64,000 nt of DNA from assembly GCF_007786445.1 (NCBI RefSeq), contig NZ_VNJI01000014.1:62001-126000 (forward strand). Reading direction: 5' to 3'. Below the pieces are notes generated by a model that worked only from the letters and a program-made list of their open reading frames with translations, made no database searches and was not told the DNA's origin. This document shows, piece after piece, positions 16,793 to 25,432 of the stretch; position 1 is the stretch's first letter; every line of letters begins with the position of its first letter. The stretch comes from Paenibacillus cremeus (GTDB lineage Bacteria; Bacillota; Bacilli; Paenibacillales; NBRC-103111). The translations under genes and the position numbers were made by a program.

Positions 16793-18607
16793 ATGCACAG
16801 GAAAGACATCTTCATGTCCCATATCAAATCCCATGCCTGGTCCTATGTTATGGGTTTTGCATTATTGTCCATATCATCCGTACTTCAGCTGTTCATCCCA
16901 AGACTCCTCGGCCAGTTTACCGATCAATTGCAGCTCGGTGCACTTACATACGACCAGGCGGTGCGCCTAGCGGTATGGATGATCGTGGCGGGGCTTGGCA
17001 TCGCCTTATTCCGCTCGGTCTCGCGCATCTACTTGTTCCGGCTATCGCGCCAGCTGGAAACGCGGGTACGGGGAGAGCTGTTTACTCACTGGGAAAAGCT
17101 GTCGGCGCAATACTTCAACAACCAGCGGATCGGCGACTTGATGTCGCACGCGATCAGCGATGTCGGGGTCATTCGCGAGGTCACGATGCAGGGATATTTT
17201 AACGTGATGGAGGCATGCTTCCTGATCGTCGTATCCGTGATTGCGATGGTCACCACTGTCAATCCATGGCTGACGCTGATCACTATGCTGCCGCTGCCGC
17301 TGTTAAGCCTTCTGGCTTACCGTTTCAACAAACGGATCATGCAGCAATCCGCCGACATGCAAGCCGCGATCTCCGATCTCACGAGCCGGGTGCAGGAATT
17401 TACGGCCGGTATTCGTGTTGTTAAAGCGTTCATACAAGAAAAAGCGGAGCGCATGCTCTTCACAAAAGATAATCAGCACGCTGTCGATATGAACCGCCGG
17501 TTCGTCCGCTCCAACTCCTTGTTCGGCGCGTTAAGCTCCGGGATTGTGGGCTTCAGCTTTTTGGTGTCGGTGGTGCTGGGGGGCATTCTGGTACTTAAGG
17601 ACGTCATTACGCTGGGCGAGTTCGTTGCTTTTAACACGTATTTATCCCTTCTTATGGGACCGATCGAGAACTTGGGCAAGGTCGTCAATTTGCTGCAGCG
17701 CGGGAAAGCGTCGGAGCTTCGGCTGCTTGAAATTTTTAACACGGCGCCGGATATTGTCGATGATGTAGTGGCCAAGCCAGACATTCAAGACTTGACCGGC
17801 GAGATCGAGATTCGTAATCTTACGTTCTCCTACCCGGAAGCAAAGCACCCGACGCTGCGCAACATTTCGCTCAAGGTGCCCAAGGGCTCCAGCCTCGCTA
17901 TCGTCGGCCGGGTCGGCAGCGGCAAGAGTACGCTGGTGCATTTGCTCGTCAGGCTGTACAACCCGCCGAAGAACACGGTTTTTGTCGACGGGCATGACAT
18001 CCACGAGATTCCGCTGCGAACGCTGCGCGGCCAGATCGGGATCGTACCGCAGGACCAGTTCCTGTTCTCGTCCACGATCCGCGACAATATTGGCTTCGAT
18101 CCGAATCCTTACAGCGACGCTCAGGTGGTGGAAGCGGCTAAGGTTGCCCAAGTATACGACAACATCGTCGAGTTCCCGAACCAGTTCGAGACGGCGCTTG
18201 GCGAACGCGGCATCTCGCTCTCCGGCGGTCAGCGCCAGCGGGTCAGCATTGCCCGGGCAATTATCAAGAAGCCGTCGGTGTTGATCTTTGACGACAGCTT
18301 ATCGGCCGTCGATACGATCACGGAGGACCTCATCCTGGAGGGGCTCAAATCGGTCATGAACAAGCGGACGACGATCATTATCGGTCACCGAATATCGTCC
18401 GTACAAAATGCCGATCAAATCATCGTGATGGACGAAGGACGCATCGTGGAGCGGGGCACCCATCAGCAACTGCTCGCGAAGAACGGCATGTATGCCGACA
18501 TGCATCATAAGCAGATGCTTGATCAGGAAGCGGAGCGTCAGGATGGACAAGAGCTTGGGCCGATGGTGTCCAGGCTGCTTCAAGGGGGAAAAGCGGCGTA
18601 TGAGTGA
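16793..18607 (+). CDS. bmrC: Heterodimeric ABC exporter subunit, BmrC/YheI-like
   Basis: A 604-residue half-transporter: six membrane helices (about 1-310), then an ATPase domain. Walker A is at 372-380 (GRVGSGKST), the signature LSGGQ at 476-480 and Walker B ends in Asp500, followed by Asp501 where the catalytic Glu normally stands. The Glu-to-Asp change marks this as the partner with the degenerate ATP site, as in B. subtilis BmrC. With the next gene it should form a multidrug or lipid exporter in the cell membrane. ATG after CAGGAGGAAATAAGG. The stop overlaps the next start by 8 bases (ATGAGTGA), so the two subunits are translationally coupled. Confidence 0.9.
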   Translation: MHRKDIFMSHIKSHAWSYVMGFALLSISSVLQLFIPRLLGQFTDQLQLGALTYDQAVRLAVWMIVAGLGIALFRSVSRIYLFRLSRQLETRVRGELFTHWEKLSAQYFNNQRIGDLMSHAISDVGVIREVTMQGYFNVMEACFLIVVSVIAMVTTVNPWLTLITMLPLPLLSLLAYRFNKRIMQQSADMQAAISDLTSRVQEFTAGIRVVKAFIQEKAERMLFTKDNQHAVDMNRRFVRSNSLFGALSSGIVGFSFLVSVVLGGILVLKDVITLGEFVAFNTYLSLLMGPIENLGKVVNLLQRGKASELRLLEIFNTAPDIVDDVVAKPDIQDLTGEIEIRNLTFSYPEAKHPTLRNISLKVPKGSSLAIVGRVGSGKSTLVHLLVRLYNPPKNTVFVDGHDIHEIPLRTLRGQIGIVPQDQFLFSSTIRDNIGFDPNPYSDAQVVEAAKVAQVYDNIVEFPNQFETALGERGISLSGGQRQRVSIARAIIKKPSVLIFDDSLSAVDTITEDLILEGLKSVMNKRTTIIIGHRISSVQNADQIIVMDEGRIVERGTHQQLLAKNGMYADMHHKQMLDQEAERQDGQELGPMVSRLLQGGKAAYE

Positions 18608-20729
18608 TAAGCACGATATTCATAATGAGCGAGAGGTAAGCAAATATACGGATTCACAGCTTTTATCCAGGCTGCTTTCTTATACCAAGCCTTATTGGAA
18701 AATGGTTCTCCTCTGCATCACCTTGGCCTTTATTATCGTTGTTTCCGATTTGGCAAGACCATATCTCATTAAGGTAGCCATTGACGGGCACATTAACGGC
18801 ATCAATAAGCCGATGCTGGCGGCGTCCTCGGCGCAGGCGGAGCAGTTGAAGGCTTACGGTGATGTCACCGAGTGGAACGGAAAAGCCTACGTCCGGCTCG
18901 ACAACGAAGCCGCAGCCAAGAAGCTGGAGCCGATTCCCGCGGGGCTGGAGAAAACGCAGATTGTCCGCTTGCAGGGCAAGGATTGGCTGGCTGCAGGCTG
19001 GATTCCGGCGGCGGAGCAGGACAAAACGACCGTCTCTGCGAACGATGGCAAGGCTGTGCTTCAAACTACCGGTCAGACGATCAACGCGGAACGGCTCGAT
19101 CAGGCGGGGCTAGAGGTGTTTCGCAAGCAGGATTACGTTGGATTTTTCAAGCTGGGCGTGGTGTTCCTGCTCACGGTTATCGCGGCGGCGATCCTCAGCT
19201 ACTTGCAGAGCAATCTGCTGCAGTATACCGGGCAGACGATCATTTTTAACATTCGCCAAAAGCTGTTCGATCACTTAAGCCTGATGTCGATGTCCTACTT
19301 CGACCGCAATCCGGTCGGCCGGCTTGTGGTGCGGGTCACGCAGGATACGGAGTCGCTTAACCAGCTGTATTCGCAGGTGGTTGTGAATCTGATCAAGGAT
19401 ATGATCGTGCTCGTCGGGATTATCGTGGTCATGCTGCAAATGAGCTTGAAGCTGGCGCTGCTGTCCTTTGCCGTTTTGCCGTTTCTCGCCGCGCTGACCT
19501 TCTGGTATCGTTCCGAAATCCGGGAGGCGCAGCGGGCATCGCGGATCATTTTGTCGCGGTTAAATGCCTTCTTGGCGGAAAATCTGTCCGGCATCCGCAT
19601 TACGCAGCTGTTCATCCGTGAAGAGCGGCAGCAGGAGCAGTTTGACGATCACAATAATGGCTACTATCGCGCAGGGATGCGGGGTACGGTGATCAACTCG
19701 ATTTTTCAGCCGGCGATCGGCTTTATGGGCAACTTGGCGATCGCGCTCTTGCTGTGGTACGGCGGAGCGAGCGTCATCGAGGGCGGTATTACCTTCGGTA
19801 TCGTGTACGCCTTTACGCATTACGTGCGTCAATTCTTCCAGCCGCTCATGAGCTTGGCGGAGAAATATAACCAGATTCAAACTGCAATGGTTGGTGCGGA
19901 ACGGATTTTTGACATGCTGGACGAGGAACCGAGCATCGTGGATGCGGAGCGGCCGAAGAAGCTTCCGGCGCATGTGCGCGGAGAGATTGTGTTCGAGAAC
20001 GTCTGGTTCGCTTACAAGGACGAAGAGTGGGTGCTGAGGGACGTCAGCTTCACCATCAAGCCGGGTCAGACTGTCGCTTTCGTAGGCGCCACCGGGGCAG
20101 GCAAAAGCTCCATTATTCAGCTGATCAATCGGTTCTATGATATTCAGAAGGGCAGCATCAAGCTGGATGGCGTCGATATTCGCGAGGTAGCGATGGACGA
20201 CCTGCGTCATTATATCAGCATCGTGCAGCAGGATGTGTTCCTGTTTACCGGGGACATCGCTTCGAACATTCGCTTGAAGAATGAGCACATTACGGACGAA
20301 CAAGTCATCGAAGCCGCTAAAATGGTGCATATCGACGAGTATATCCGCTCCCTGCCGCAAGGCTACCAAACGCTGCTCGGAGAGCGCGGCATCAACTTAT
20401 CGCTCGGTCAGCGACAGCTGCTTTCCTTCGCTCGGGCGATCGCGTTCCGGCCGCAGATATTGATTTTGGATGAAGCGACGTCCAATATCGATACGGAGAC
20501 GGAGCTGGTCGTGCAGGATGCGCTGCACAACATCTCTGCGGGACGGACGACGCTGATCGTCGCGCACCGGTTGTCCACGATCCAGCACGCCGACCAGATC
20601 ATCGTTATGCACAAAGGCCGGGTGCGGGAGATCGGCAACCATTATCAGCTGCTGGCTCAGCGCGGCTACTATTACCGGCTGTACGAGCTGCAGTACAAAG
20701 AACAGAAGCCGATGCAGAAGGCAAGGTAA
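18600..20729 (+). CDS. bmrD: Heterodimeric ABC exporter subunit, BmrD/YheH-like
   Basis: A 709-residue half-transporter starting at ATG 18600 behind AAGGGGGAAAA; a longer frame from 18492 overlaps the upstream gene and is not needed. An insertion of about 110 residues between helices 1 and 2 (about 55-170) matches the extracellular domain known in BmrD. The ATPase has Walker A at 496-503 (GATGAGKS), an altered signature LSLGQ at 600-604 and a normal Walker B with catalytic Glu625 (LDEATSNID). The altered signature here and the Asp501 of the partner belong to the same ATP site, leaving one working site, as expected for a heterodimeric exporter. Confidence 0.9.
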   Translation: MSDKHDIHNEREVSKYTDSQLLSRLLSYTKPYWKMVLLCITLAFIIVVSDLARPYLIKVAIDGHINGINKPMLAASSAQAEQLKAYGDVTEWNGKAYVRLDNEAAAKKLEPIPAGLEKTQIVRLQGKDWLAAGWIPAAEQDKTTVSANDGKAVLQTTGQTINAERLDQAGLEVFRKQDYVGFFKLGVVFLLTVIAAAILSYLQSNLLQYTGQTIIFNIRQKLFDHLSLMSMSYFDRNPVGRLVVRVTQDTESLNQLYSQVVVNLIKDMIVLVGIIVVMLQMSLKLALLSFAVLPFLAALTFWYRSEIREAQRASRIILSRLNAFLAENLSGIRITQLFIREERQQEQFDDHNNGYYRAGMRGTVINSIFQPAIGFMGNLAIALLLWYGGASVIEGGITFGIVYAFTHYVRQFFQPLMSLAEKYNQIQTAMVGAERIFDMLDEEPSIVDAERPKKLPAHVRGEIVFENVWFAYKDEEWVLRDVSFTIKPGQTVAFVGATGAGKSSIIQLINRFYDIQKGSIKLDGVDIREVAMDDLRHYISIVQQDVFLFTGDIASNIRLKNEHITDEQVIEAAKMVHIDEYIRSLPQGYQTLLGERGINLSLGQRQLLSFARAIAFRPQILILDEATSNIDTETELVVQDALHNISAGRTTLIVAHRLSTIQHADQIIVMHKGRVREIGNHYQLLAQRGYYYRLYELQYKEQKPMQKAR

Positions 20730-20739
20730 GCAGAAAAGC

Positions 20740-20900
20740 GCGCCGCCACGGGCCCCTAGGCCTTACGCTAGCGCGGGTTTTCCGCGTTTCGGGGCCGCGT
20801 GCCCTCAAGGGCCTGTGCTAGCGCGGGTTTTCCGCGTTGCAGGGCGCCGCGTCCCCCAAGAGCCTGTGCTAGCTTCCGCGTAGCGCGATATCCGCCTTGC
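20740..20900. repeat. Three GC-rich ~51-bp repeat units, opposite orientation to the 58-kb array
   Basis: CTAGCGCGGGTTTTCCGCGTT occurs at 20768 and 20818, and a third, decayed unit (CTAGCTTCCGCG) starts at 20869; spacing 50 and 51. The reverse complement aligns with the AACGCGGAAAATCCGCGCT core and CACG.GGCC element of the other loci. No gene is apparent between 20730 and 20980. Confidence 0.7.
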
Positions 20901-20982
20901 GCGCCGTCGCTGACTCCTGGCACTCGTGATGCCACTTGAGAATAAGTAGAAGAGAGCGCGAAGCAGGGCCCGCACAGCAAAG

Positions 20983-21013
20983 AACCGTCCGGAGAGATTT
21001 CCGGACGGTTTTT
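20983..21013. terminator. Bidirectional terminator
   Basis: Perfect 11-bp stem AACCGTCCGGA/TCCGGACGGTT with loop GAGATT and a T-run on the plus strand; lies between convergent bmrD and the AraC regulator gene. Confidence 0.88.
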
Positions 21014-21014
21014 C

Positions 21015-23261
21015 TTATGTCGATACATACTCAATGCCCTGAGGCTGCTTACGGTAAACGCCGGGGGGCAGGCCGACGATTTTTTTGAAGGCGCGGGAGA
21101 AGTTCTGCGCATTGCTGTAGAACAAGCGGGTGGAGATTTCATCCAGGCTCATGGAGGTTTCCCGGAGCCACTTCTTGCTTAATTCCATGCGGGACTGGAA
21201 CAGGTATTCCGTGAACGTCATCCCATAGATGTCTTTTAGCGCGCTGGTCGCCAGATTGACGGGAAGCCCTAGCTGCTTGCACACCTCGTGGAGCCGCAGG
21301 TCCTCCTCCAGCCGGGTGTCTATGTATCGCACCAATTGGGCGGCGGCGTCCTCATGCTGCTGCCTCTCGCGCTGGATTAGGTCATCGATCAGGCGATCGA
21401 TGCATTGGGTGCCGATCCATTCGGTCCATGCCTCCAGCGTCGATAAATTCACGATGTCTCTGACGGAAATTTGGCTGATAAAGCGGTGATCCTCCGCAAA
21501 TTCGCGGAATAGGAACAGGATCATATTGACCAAATAGTTTTGCAGGCTGCGGGAATCGATGTTTTCCGCTTTTTTGATGTCCACCAGTCGACTCAAGGCG
21601 CCGTGGGCGAGCTCGCGGTTTTTATCCCGGATGTGCTGCACGATCTGGTTCTCAATCGCATAAAGGTCGGGGGAGAATAAGGCATCCTTCCGGACCACAT
21701 CACTATAGTAAATCACTTGATTGATGCCTACGATCCATTTTTGCTTCAGGCTTTCTAAGGATTCATGGTAAGACACGTTCAGCTGCGCTAGTTCGCTTCT
21801 CGTTTGGCTGACTCCGATACTGACGGTAAACGGGAAATATTCGTTAATGAAGCTTTTAATCTTGGTCAGTGCCAGATCGAGCGCGAGCTCCTCGGCCTTC
21901 GAGGCCGTTTCATAGATTCCTACGAGCCGCGCCGGATGGTCGACCGTGACCAGCCCCGTAATATTTGCCTCGTTCATCACTTCCCGAATGACGCAGGCCA
22001 CCCCATATTCAAACTGGCTGATATCTGCCGGGCTATAACGCTCCTTCAAGGTTTTGTACTCATCGGCTTCCAAACCAAAGCACCGGTAGGGCGATTGGCC
22101 CAGCGCAATGTTATACTGCTTCAGCTTGGCGTAATCTCGCTTGCTGCAGCCTTTGTCCAGGAGGCTCTTAACAAAGGCGTCCTTGGCCTCGGGAAGAATC
22201 ACGTCCATTCGGTCTTTCAGCTGATTATGGTTCTGGGTCAGACCCTGAATTTTTTGGAACAGCAGCTCAAAATCATCGCTCGACCGGGCACCCTGGGAAT
22301 CCGCAATCAGTTCCGTAAGACGATTCCATCCTCGCCAGGAGAAATGGATGGACAACGCATACAGCAGCAAGGAAAGCAGCAGCAGGGCCGCAGTGGACTG
22401 AAGCACGACGTTTCGAAGCTTGATAATGGGGGCGAGCGCCTGCGATTCTTTGATGGAATAGATGTAGCTCCATTTTTGATTGACGGGCTTATGTAAGATG
22501 AAGAAGTACCCTTGGTCGCTAATCGACTGTACACGCTGATCCTCGGCGAGGGCAGAGGGACTCCACAGCATGCTTGGGGGCTGCACCGCAGGATCTTGCT
22601 TGCCGTCCAGACTGTAGCTGTCCAGCACCTGGTGATCTTCGTTGACGATCATGTACGTACTGTCGCCACGCTCATTTTGGAGCAGCCGGTTCAGAAAATG
22701 CTTATTAAAATGAAAGATCAAATACCCTAAAGGCTTCAATTGAAGCAAAGGGAGGGACTGGATGTAGACGACCGAACGAGAGCCGTTGTGGCTGCTGTCG
22801 AGCAGCGCTTGGGGAGCCCTAAGGCTTTGAAATTTTGCAATCTCTTCTTGAAATTCGTTGAATTCCTTATTCATCACGCCATTGGTAGCATATTCCTGGC
22901 CGTTCTCGACGTTGTAAAAGGTGATATTGTCCACGTAATCCAAGGATGCGCTGATCGCATTCAGTTGATTGACGAATTTGAAGATGAAATGGGCGGAGCT
23001 TTCGTAATTCTCAAAGGGGAGCGATTGGATGAACTGCTGGTAGTCTTCGGTGTTTTGCAAATCAATGACCGCCTGGCTGATCCGCTCCTGGAAATGGGAC
23101 ACTTGGTTGCTGAGATTGATGAGGGAGGATTCGGTTTGCTTTTCAATTTGATGCTTGATGATCTCCGTAGAAATATTGTAGAGCAGCAAGCTCAAGAGGG
23201 AGGTGCTGACAACAGAAATCAGAAAAATCATCAATATGCTTCGGATTTTTCGGGAAGACAA
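21015..23261 (-). CDS. Membrane-bound AraC-family sensor/transcriptional regulator
   Basis: A 748-residue protein of the same architecture as the one at 2162: a membrane helix near residues 9-30, an extracellular sensor region to about 280, a second helix near 285-305, a cytoplasmic linker, and a C-terminal AraC DNA-binding domain in the last ~105 residues (RYIDTRLEEDLRLHEVCKQL through FYSNAQNFSRAFKKIVGLPPG). It is divergent from the permease-lipoprotein operon at 23512, its likely target. Transcripts of both share a 250-bp region with a cre-like box. The ligand is unknown. Confidence 0.88.
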   Translation of the reverse strand: MSSRKIRSILMIFLISVVSTSLLSLLLYNISTEIIKHQIEKQTESSLINLSNQVSHFQERISQAVIDLQNTEDYQQFIQSLPFENYESSAHFIFKFVNQLNAISASLDYVDNITFYNVENGQEYATNGVMNKEFNEFQEEIAKFQSLRAPQALLDSSHNGSRSVVYIQSLPLLQLKPLGYLIFHFNKHFLNRLLQNERGDSTYMIVNEDHQVLDSYSLDGKQDPAVQPPSMLWSPSALAEDQRVQSISDQGYFFILHKPVNQKWSYIYSIKESQALAPIIKLRNVVLQSTAALLLLSLLLYALSIHFSWRGWNRLTELIADSQGARSSDDFELLFQKIQGLTQNHNQLKDRMDVILPEAKDAFVKSLLDKGCSKRDYAKLKQYNIALGQSPYRCFGLEADEYKTLKERYSPADISQFEYGVACVIREVMNEANITGLVTVDHPARLVGIYETASKAEELALDLALTKIKSFINEYFPFTVSIGVSQTRSELAQLNVSYHESLESLKQKWIVGINQVIYYSDVVRKDALFSPDLYAIENQIVQHIRDKNRELAHGALSRLVDIKKAENIDSRSLQNYLVNMILFLFREFAEDHRFISQISVRDIVNLSTLEAWTEWIGTQCIDRLIDDLIQRERQQHEDAAAQLVRYIDTRLEEDLRLHEVCKQLGLPVNLATSALKDIYGMTFTEYLFQSRMELSKKWLRETSMSLDEISTRLFYSNAQNFSRAFKKIVGLPPGVYRKQPQGIEYVST

Positions 23262-23320
23262 GCTTGAGTACCCCCTTAGTCGACAACCTACAAGTCAGGT
23301 GCATCCATTATACCATAATC

Positions 23321-23335
23321 CTGGAAGCGCTTGCT
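23321..23335 (+). promoter_or_regulatory. Cre-like box (CcpA) between divergent sugar genes
   Basis: CTGGAAGCGCTTGCT matches 14 of 15 positions of WTGNAANCGNWNNCW. It lies 60 bp upstream of the AraC regulator start and about 175 bp upstream of the permease start, so it could give catabolite repression of either. Confidence 0.6.
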
Positions 23336-23511
23336 TTAGTCATTTCCTATTTTCGGGCCGAAACGGCGAAATGACGAAAGTATCTTTCCCGCCACCTCAT
23401 TGATTTTGCAGGATTCATTATTGAGGGCCCCGAAGGTATCGTGTAACAATGACATCAGTGATGGCTGCAATGGCTGCGATAGAGTACACAGACGGAAGGA
23501 GGAGGCTGCGT

Positions 23512-24489
23512 TTGGAAGGAAATCGAATTCGTGTAGGCGCTGCTGCAACCGGCATCGAGCATGGTCCTGTCATCCGTGCCAACCGGTACCTGAAGGCCAA
23601 AAAAATGTGGCGCGATCGGTATCTGTATTTGCTGCTGCTGCCGGTGGTCGCATTTTATCTGATCTTTCATTACGCTCCGATGTACGGGGTCATTATTTCA
23701 TTTCAGGATTACAACATGTTTAAAGGCGTCTTCGGGAGCAAGTGGATCGGCTTGGCCAACTTTCACGATATTTTTTCGAACAGCGATTTTTATGTGGTGT
23801 TACGAAATACGCTGCTGCTCAACTTTTTAACGCTCATTTTCGGTTTTCCGGGACCGATCATTCTGGCTTTACTGCTAAACGAGCTTACGAGCATGAAGTT
23901 CAAACGCACGATTCAGACGATCATCTACTTGCCCCATTTTATCTCGTGGGTGGTGGTGGCCAGCTTAATCATTCCCATGCTTTCGCCTCGCGACGGGATT
24001 GTAAATGCCTTGATTACCGCGCTGGGAGGCAAATCGATCTACTTCATGGGGGATGCGACCTGGTGGATTATCGTGTACGTCCTCTCCGGGATCTGGAAGG
24101 GCATCGGCTGGGGAGCGATTATTTACTTGGCTGCGCTGACGAGCATCGATCCGACGCTGTACGAGGCTGCCGTCATCGACGGTGCGGGAAAATGGAAGCA
24201 AACCTGGTACGTGACGCTGCCGGGCATCCGGCCTACGATTATCGTGCTGCTGATTTTGAACATTGGGCATATGATGTCGGTCGGCTTCGACCAGCCCTTC
24301 CTGCTCGGCAACGGGGCCGTTATTCAGGTCAGCGACGTGCTCAGCACATATGTCTACCGTCTGGGGCTGCTCAGTGCGGATGTGGCTCATTCCACGGCGG
24401 TGGGATTGTTTCAGGCGCTTGTCAACTTCATTTTGCTGATCGGGGCCAACCTGCTGTCCAAAAAGATTTCCGGCGATGGCATCTATTAA
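23512..24489 (+). CDS. Sugar ABC importer permease, LplB type
   Basis: Permease with six predicted helices, the YAPMYGVIISFQDYNMF motif and EAA loop EAAVIDGAGKWKQTWYVTLPG. TTG at 23512 (325 residues) is chosen because GGAAGGAGGAGG sits just upstream and the length then fits the family; a longer frame from ATG 23449 would add 21 residues that look non-homologous. Forms the membrane channel with the next gene; binding protein at 25433. No ATPase gene is present. Confidence 0.87.
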   Translation: MEGNRIRVGAAATGIEHGPVIRANRYLKAKKMWRDRYLYLLLLPVVAFYLIFHYAPMYGVIISFQDYNMFKGVFGSKWIGLANFHDIFSNSDFYVVLRNTLLLNFLTLIFGFPGPIILALLLNELTSMKFKRTIQTIIYLPHFISWVVVASLIIPMLSPRDGIVNALITALGGKSIYFMGDATWWIIVYVLSGIWKGIGWGAIIYLAALTSIDPTLYEAAVIDGAGKWKQTWYVTLPGIRPTIIVLLILNIGHMMSVGFDQPFLLGNGAVIQVSDVLSTYVYRLGLLSADVAHSTAVGLFQALVNFILLIGANLLSKKISGDGIY

Positions 24490-24507
24490 CCTTGGAGGGG
24501 GGAGAAC

Positions 24508-25377
24508 ATGGGCAAAACAACAACCGGAAGGTACATTTTCCAGGCATTCAACGGATTGATTCTGACGCTCCTGGCCGCCTCGGCGCTCTTTCCTTTCGTT
24601 CATGTGCTTGCCCGGTCGCTCAGCGATGAAGCGGCAATAATGGCCGGCAAGGTCGTCGTGGTTCCGATCGGCATGACATGGGCCGCCTACAACGCCGTCA
24701 TTCATAATTCCGGGATGAACCAAGCCTTTCTGTTTACGGTCTATCTGACCGTTGCAGGCACCTTGATCAACCTGCTGCTTACCGTATTCGGGGCGTATCC
24801 GCTGTCGAAGCGGGATTTGATCGGCGGCCGGGGCATATGGATCTTCATTTTGTTTACGATGTTTTTCGGCGGAGGCATTGTGCCGACGTACTTGGTGGTG
24901 AAGTCGCTGGGCTTGCTTAACACGATGTGGGCGCTGATTTTCCCCGTGGCGGTCAATACCTTTAATCTGATTATTATGAAAACCTTCTTCCAGGGCATTC
25001 CCTCCGAGCTTGAGGAATCCGCGAAGCTGGACGGCGCGATGGATATCGGCATTCTGTTCCGCATTATCCTGCCGCTATCGCTCCCGATCATTGCGACGCT
25101 GACGCTGTTTTACGCTGTGGACCGCTGGAACGAATTTTACCATGCCCTGCTCTATAACAGTGACAGCAGCAAGTTTACGCTGCAATTAAAGTTGAGGGAG
25201 CTGGTATTGCAGGGGCAGGTGCCCCAAATGACGGAGGGCAGCTCTCAGCAAGTTGTCCCTAAAGAATCGCTAAAGTACGCATCCATTATTTACGCCACCG
25301 TTCCCATCTTGATCGTCTATCCTTGGCTGCAGAAGTATTTTGTGAAAGGGGCCTTAATCGGCTCGCTCAAAGCGTAA
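24508..25377 (+). CDS. Sugar ABC importer permease, LplC/YtcP type
   Basis: A 289-residue permease with six helices, the EAA loop EESAKLDGAMDIGILFRIILP and the family C terminus KYFVKGALIGSLKA. ATG after TTGGAGGGGGGAGAAC, 18 bp after the LplB-type gene. Same operon as the lipoprotein 55 bp downstream. Confidence 0.88.
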   Translation: MGKTTTGRYIFQAFNGLILTLLAASALFPFVHVLARSLSDEAAIMAGKVVVVPIGMTWAAYNAVIHNSGMNQAFLFTVYLTVAGTLINLLLTVFGAYPLSKRDLIGGRGIWIFILFTMFFGGGIVPTYLVVKSLGLLNTMWALIFPVAVNTFNLIIMKTFFQGIPSELEESAKLDGAMDIGILFRIILPLSLPIIATLTLFYAVDRWNEFYHALLYNSDSSKFTLQLKLRELVLQGQVPQMTEGSSQQVVPKESLKYASIIYATVPILIVYPWLQKYFVKGALIGSLKA

Positions 25378-25432
25378 GCAAGAGCAAGGCGAACCCATAT
25401 TAGCGATAAAAATATTGAAGGGAGTCGGTACC

